From Thermoleophilia bacterium (GTDB lineage Bacteria; Actinomycetota; Thermoleophilia; Gaiellales; Gaiellaceae), in NCBI GenBank assembly GCA_014534155.1, contig JACVSB010000021.1, positions 1 through 13,402 on the forward strand: a stretch of 13,402 bases of DNA, read 5' to 3'. Position 1 is the first letter of the stretch, and every line of letters starts with the position of its first letter. The notes below the pieces were generated by a model, which made no database searches, had not been told where the DNA came from, and was given only the letters and a program-made list of their open reading frames with translations. The position numbers and the translations under genes are program-made. Positions 12,558 to 13,402 of this stretch are shown here, piece by piece.

Positions 12558-13402
12558 AGCTCCACGCCGAGCCCACGCTCCCGGGCCCGGTCGACGACGA
12601 GCTTCGCGACGGCCAGGTCCTCGGCCGCGATCCCGAGGCTCTTGAAGACGATGATGTCGTCCTCGTGCTGCCGGCCCGCCACGCCGCCCGCGACCACCTC
12701 GGCCAGCTCGTGCACCTCGAGCCAGTCGAGGACGCCGTGCTCGACAGGCTCGACGAGGTCGCCGGCCTCGATGCGCGCCTGCTCTCGCGAGTCGCAGCAG
12801 ACGAAGGAGGCGCGCGCGAGCACCGCGTTGTCGAGCTCGCGCGCCTCCAGCCGGTTGGCGCCCACGGCGCAGACGAGCGCGCCCGGGCGCAGCCAGTCGC
12901 CGCGGAGCACCGGATCGCGCGAGGTCGTCACCGTCACGACCACGTCCTGCGCGCCGGCGTCGCTGTACCAGTCGGCTGGCTCGCCCCCGTGGCGACGGGC
13001 GAAGTCGGCGCGCCGCTCCCGGTCGCGGCAGTAGACGACGAGCCGGTCGAGCGCGGGCAGAACCGCGCGGATGCATGCGACCTGACTCTCGGCCTGCCAG
13101 CCGCAACCGATGACGCCGAGCGACGTGGCGCCGGGAGGCGCGAGATGGCGCACCGCGACGGCGCTCGCCGCCCCGGTCCGCCGCTGGCCGAGCCGGTCGG
13201 CGTCCACGAGCGCGAGAAGGTCCGGCCGGTCGGCCGCGAAGAGCGCGACGACGAAGCGCGCGCCGTCCCGGAAGCCGACGTACGTCTTCAGGCCGGCGAC
13301 ACCGAGCCCCGCGTCCGCCGCCGCCATCACGTGGAGAAGGCCGTCCGGAAGCGCGATCCGTAGCCTCGGCCGGTTCTCGGCCGCTCCGGCGGCGAGCCTG
13401 CG
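12554..13402 (-). CDS. Ornithine cyclodeaminase / mu-crystallin family protein, partial (N-terminus off the right edge)
   Basis: NAD(P)-dependent enzyme of the ornithine cyclodeaminase/mu-crystallin family; members include ornithine and lysine cyclodeaminases, alanine dehydrogenases, ketimine reductases and opine-type synthases. The frame is open to the right edge, giving 282 visible residues; the family is usually 310-330 aa, so roughly 30-50 N-terminal residues lie outside. An internal GTG (13330) is not the start, since family-like sequence (RPRLRIALPDGLLHV) continues upstream. Motifs are GLKTYVGF (the conserved Lys), RTGAASAVAVRHLAP, the dinucleotide-binding GVIGCGWQAESQ, VTVTTSRDPVL, ALVCAVGAN and the C-terminal DDIIVFKSLGIAAEDLAVAK. 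Substrate and product cannot be assigned. Its stop (TAG, minus strand) overlaps that of the 88-aa gene in CTAG. Confidence 0.9.
   Translation of the reverse strand, partial: RRLAAGAAENRPRLRIALPDGLLHVMAAADAGLGVAGLKTYVGFRDGARFVVALFAADRPDLLALVDADRLGQRRTGAASAVAVRHLAPPGATSLGVIGCGWQAESQVACIRAVLPALDRLVVYCRDRERRADFARRHGGEPADWYSDAGAQDVVVTVTTSRDPVLRGDWLRPGALVCAVGANRLEARELDNAVLARASFVCCDSREQARIEAGDLVEPVEHGVLDWLEVHELAEVVAGGVAGRQHEDDIIVFKSLGIAAEDLAVAKLVVDRARERGLGVEL

Noticed and set aside
12267..13106. N-terminal extension of the 115-aa protein
   Set aside because: It overlaps the 88-aa gene and the cyclodeaminase gene and is Arg/Ala-rich shadow sequence; a -10 element lies just before GTG 12266.
1..13402. 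CRISPR arrays, tRNA or rRNA genes, insertion sequences, attachment sites
   Set aside because: No repeat-spacer pattern, cloverleaf, transposase motif or terminal inverted repeats were found on either strand; base composition looks even throughout.

Overview
The window is compact, very GC-rich DNA (about 70% GC by eye) with almost every base coding. The composition, frequent GTG/TTG starts, near-absence of Shine-Dalgarno sequences, a futalosine-pathway gene (mqnD) and a DtxR-family regulator suggest a high-GC actinobacterium, perhaps of the Thermoleophilia (Gaiella/Solirubrobacter side). That taxonomic guess is inference. No mobile element, CRISPR array, tRNA or rRNA was seen.

Left two thirds (1-7616): a purine/urate catabolic island. 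On the minus strand are the FAD subunit and the truncated [2Fe-2S] subunit of a xanthine dehydrogenase, whose molybdenum subunit is presumably beyond the left edge. Diverging from them across 29 bp is a plus-strand operon: an 8-oxoguanine deaminase-type amidohydrolase, 5-hydroxyisourate (HIU) hydrolase and OHCU decarboxylase. It converges on, and overlaps, a membrane PuuD-type urate oxidase with a C-terminal cytochrome c domain. puuD diverges from a DUF3830 gene. An M20-family allantoate amidohydrolase-like gene and an AzgA-like purine permease follow, again divergent. Together these would import purines, oxidise or deaminate them to urate, and carry urate through HIU and OHCU to allantoin and then on from allantoate. 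Allantoinase is the one step not seen in the window.

Middle (7639-11190, all minus strand): an NAD(P)-dependent aldehyde dehydrogenase, a 3-oxoadipyl-CoA-type thiolase and mqnD (1,4-dihydroxy-6-naphthoate synthase, menaquinone biosynthesis). Each has its own start-proximal -10-like element, so they may be separate transcription units.

Right (11261-13402): a three-domain DtxR/MntR-type metal regulator, two small unrecognised genes (115 and 88 aa) that diverge from one 24-bp promoter region containing a perfect inverted repeat, and a truncated ornithine cyclodeaminase/mu-crystallin family gene.

The strongest window-wide signal is not a gene: nine start codons each have a TANNNT -10-like hexamer ending 6-9 nt upstream and no Shine-Dalgarno sequence, the expected layout of leaderless mRNAs. 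The one clear exception is the permease, which has AAGGAGG six bases before its ATG.
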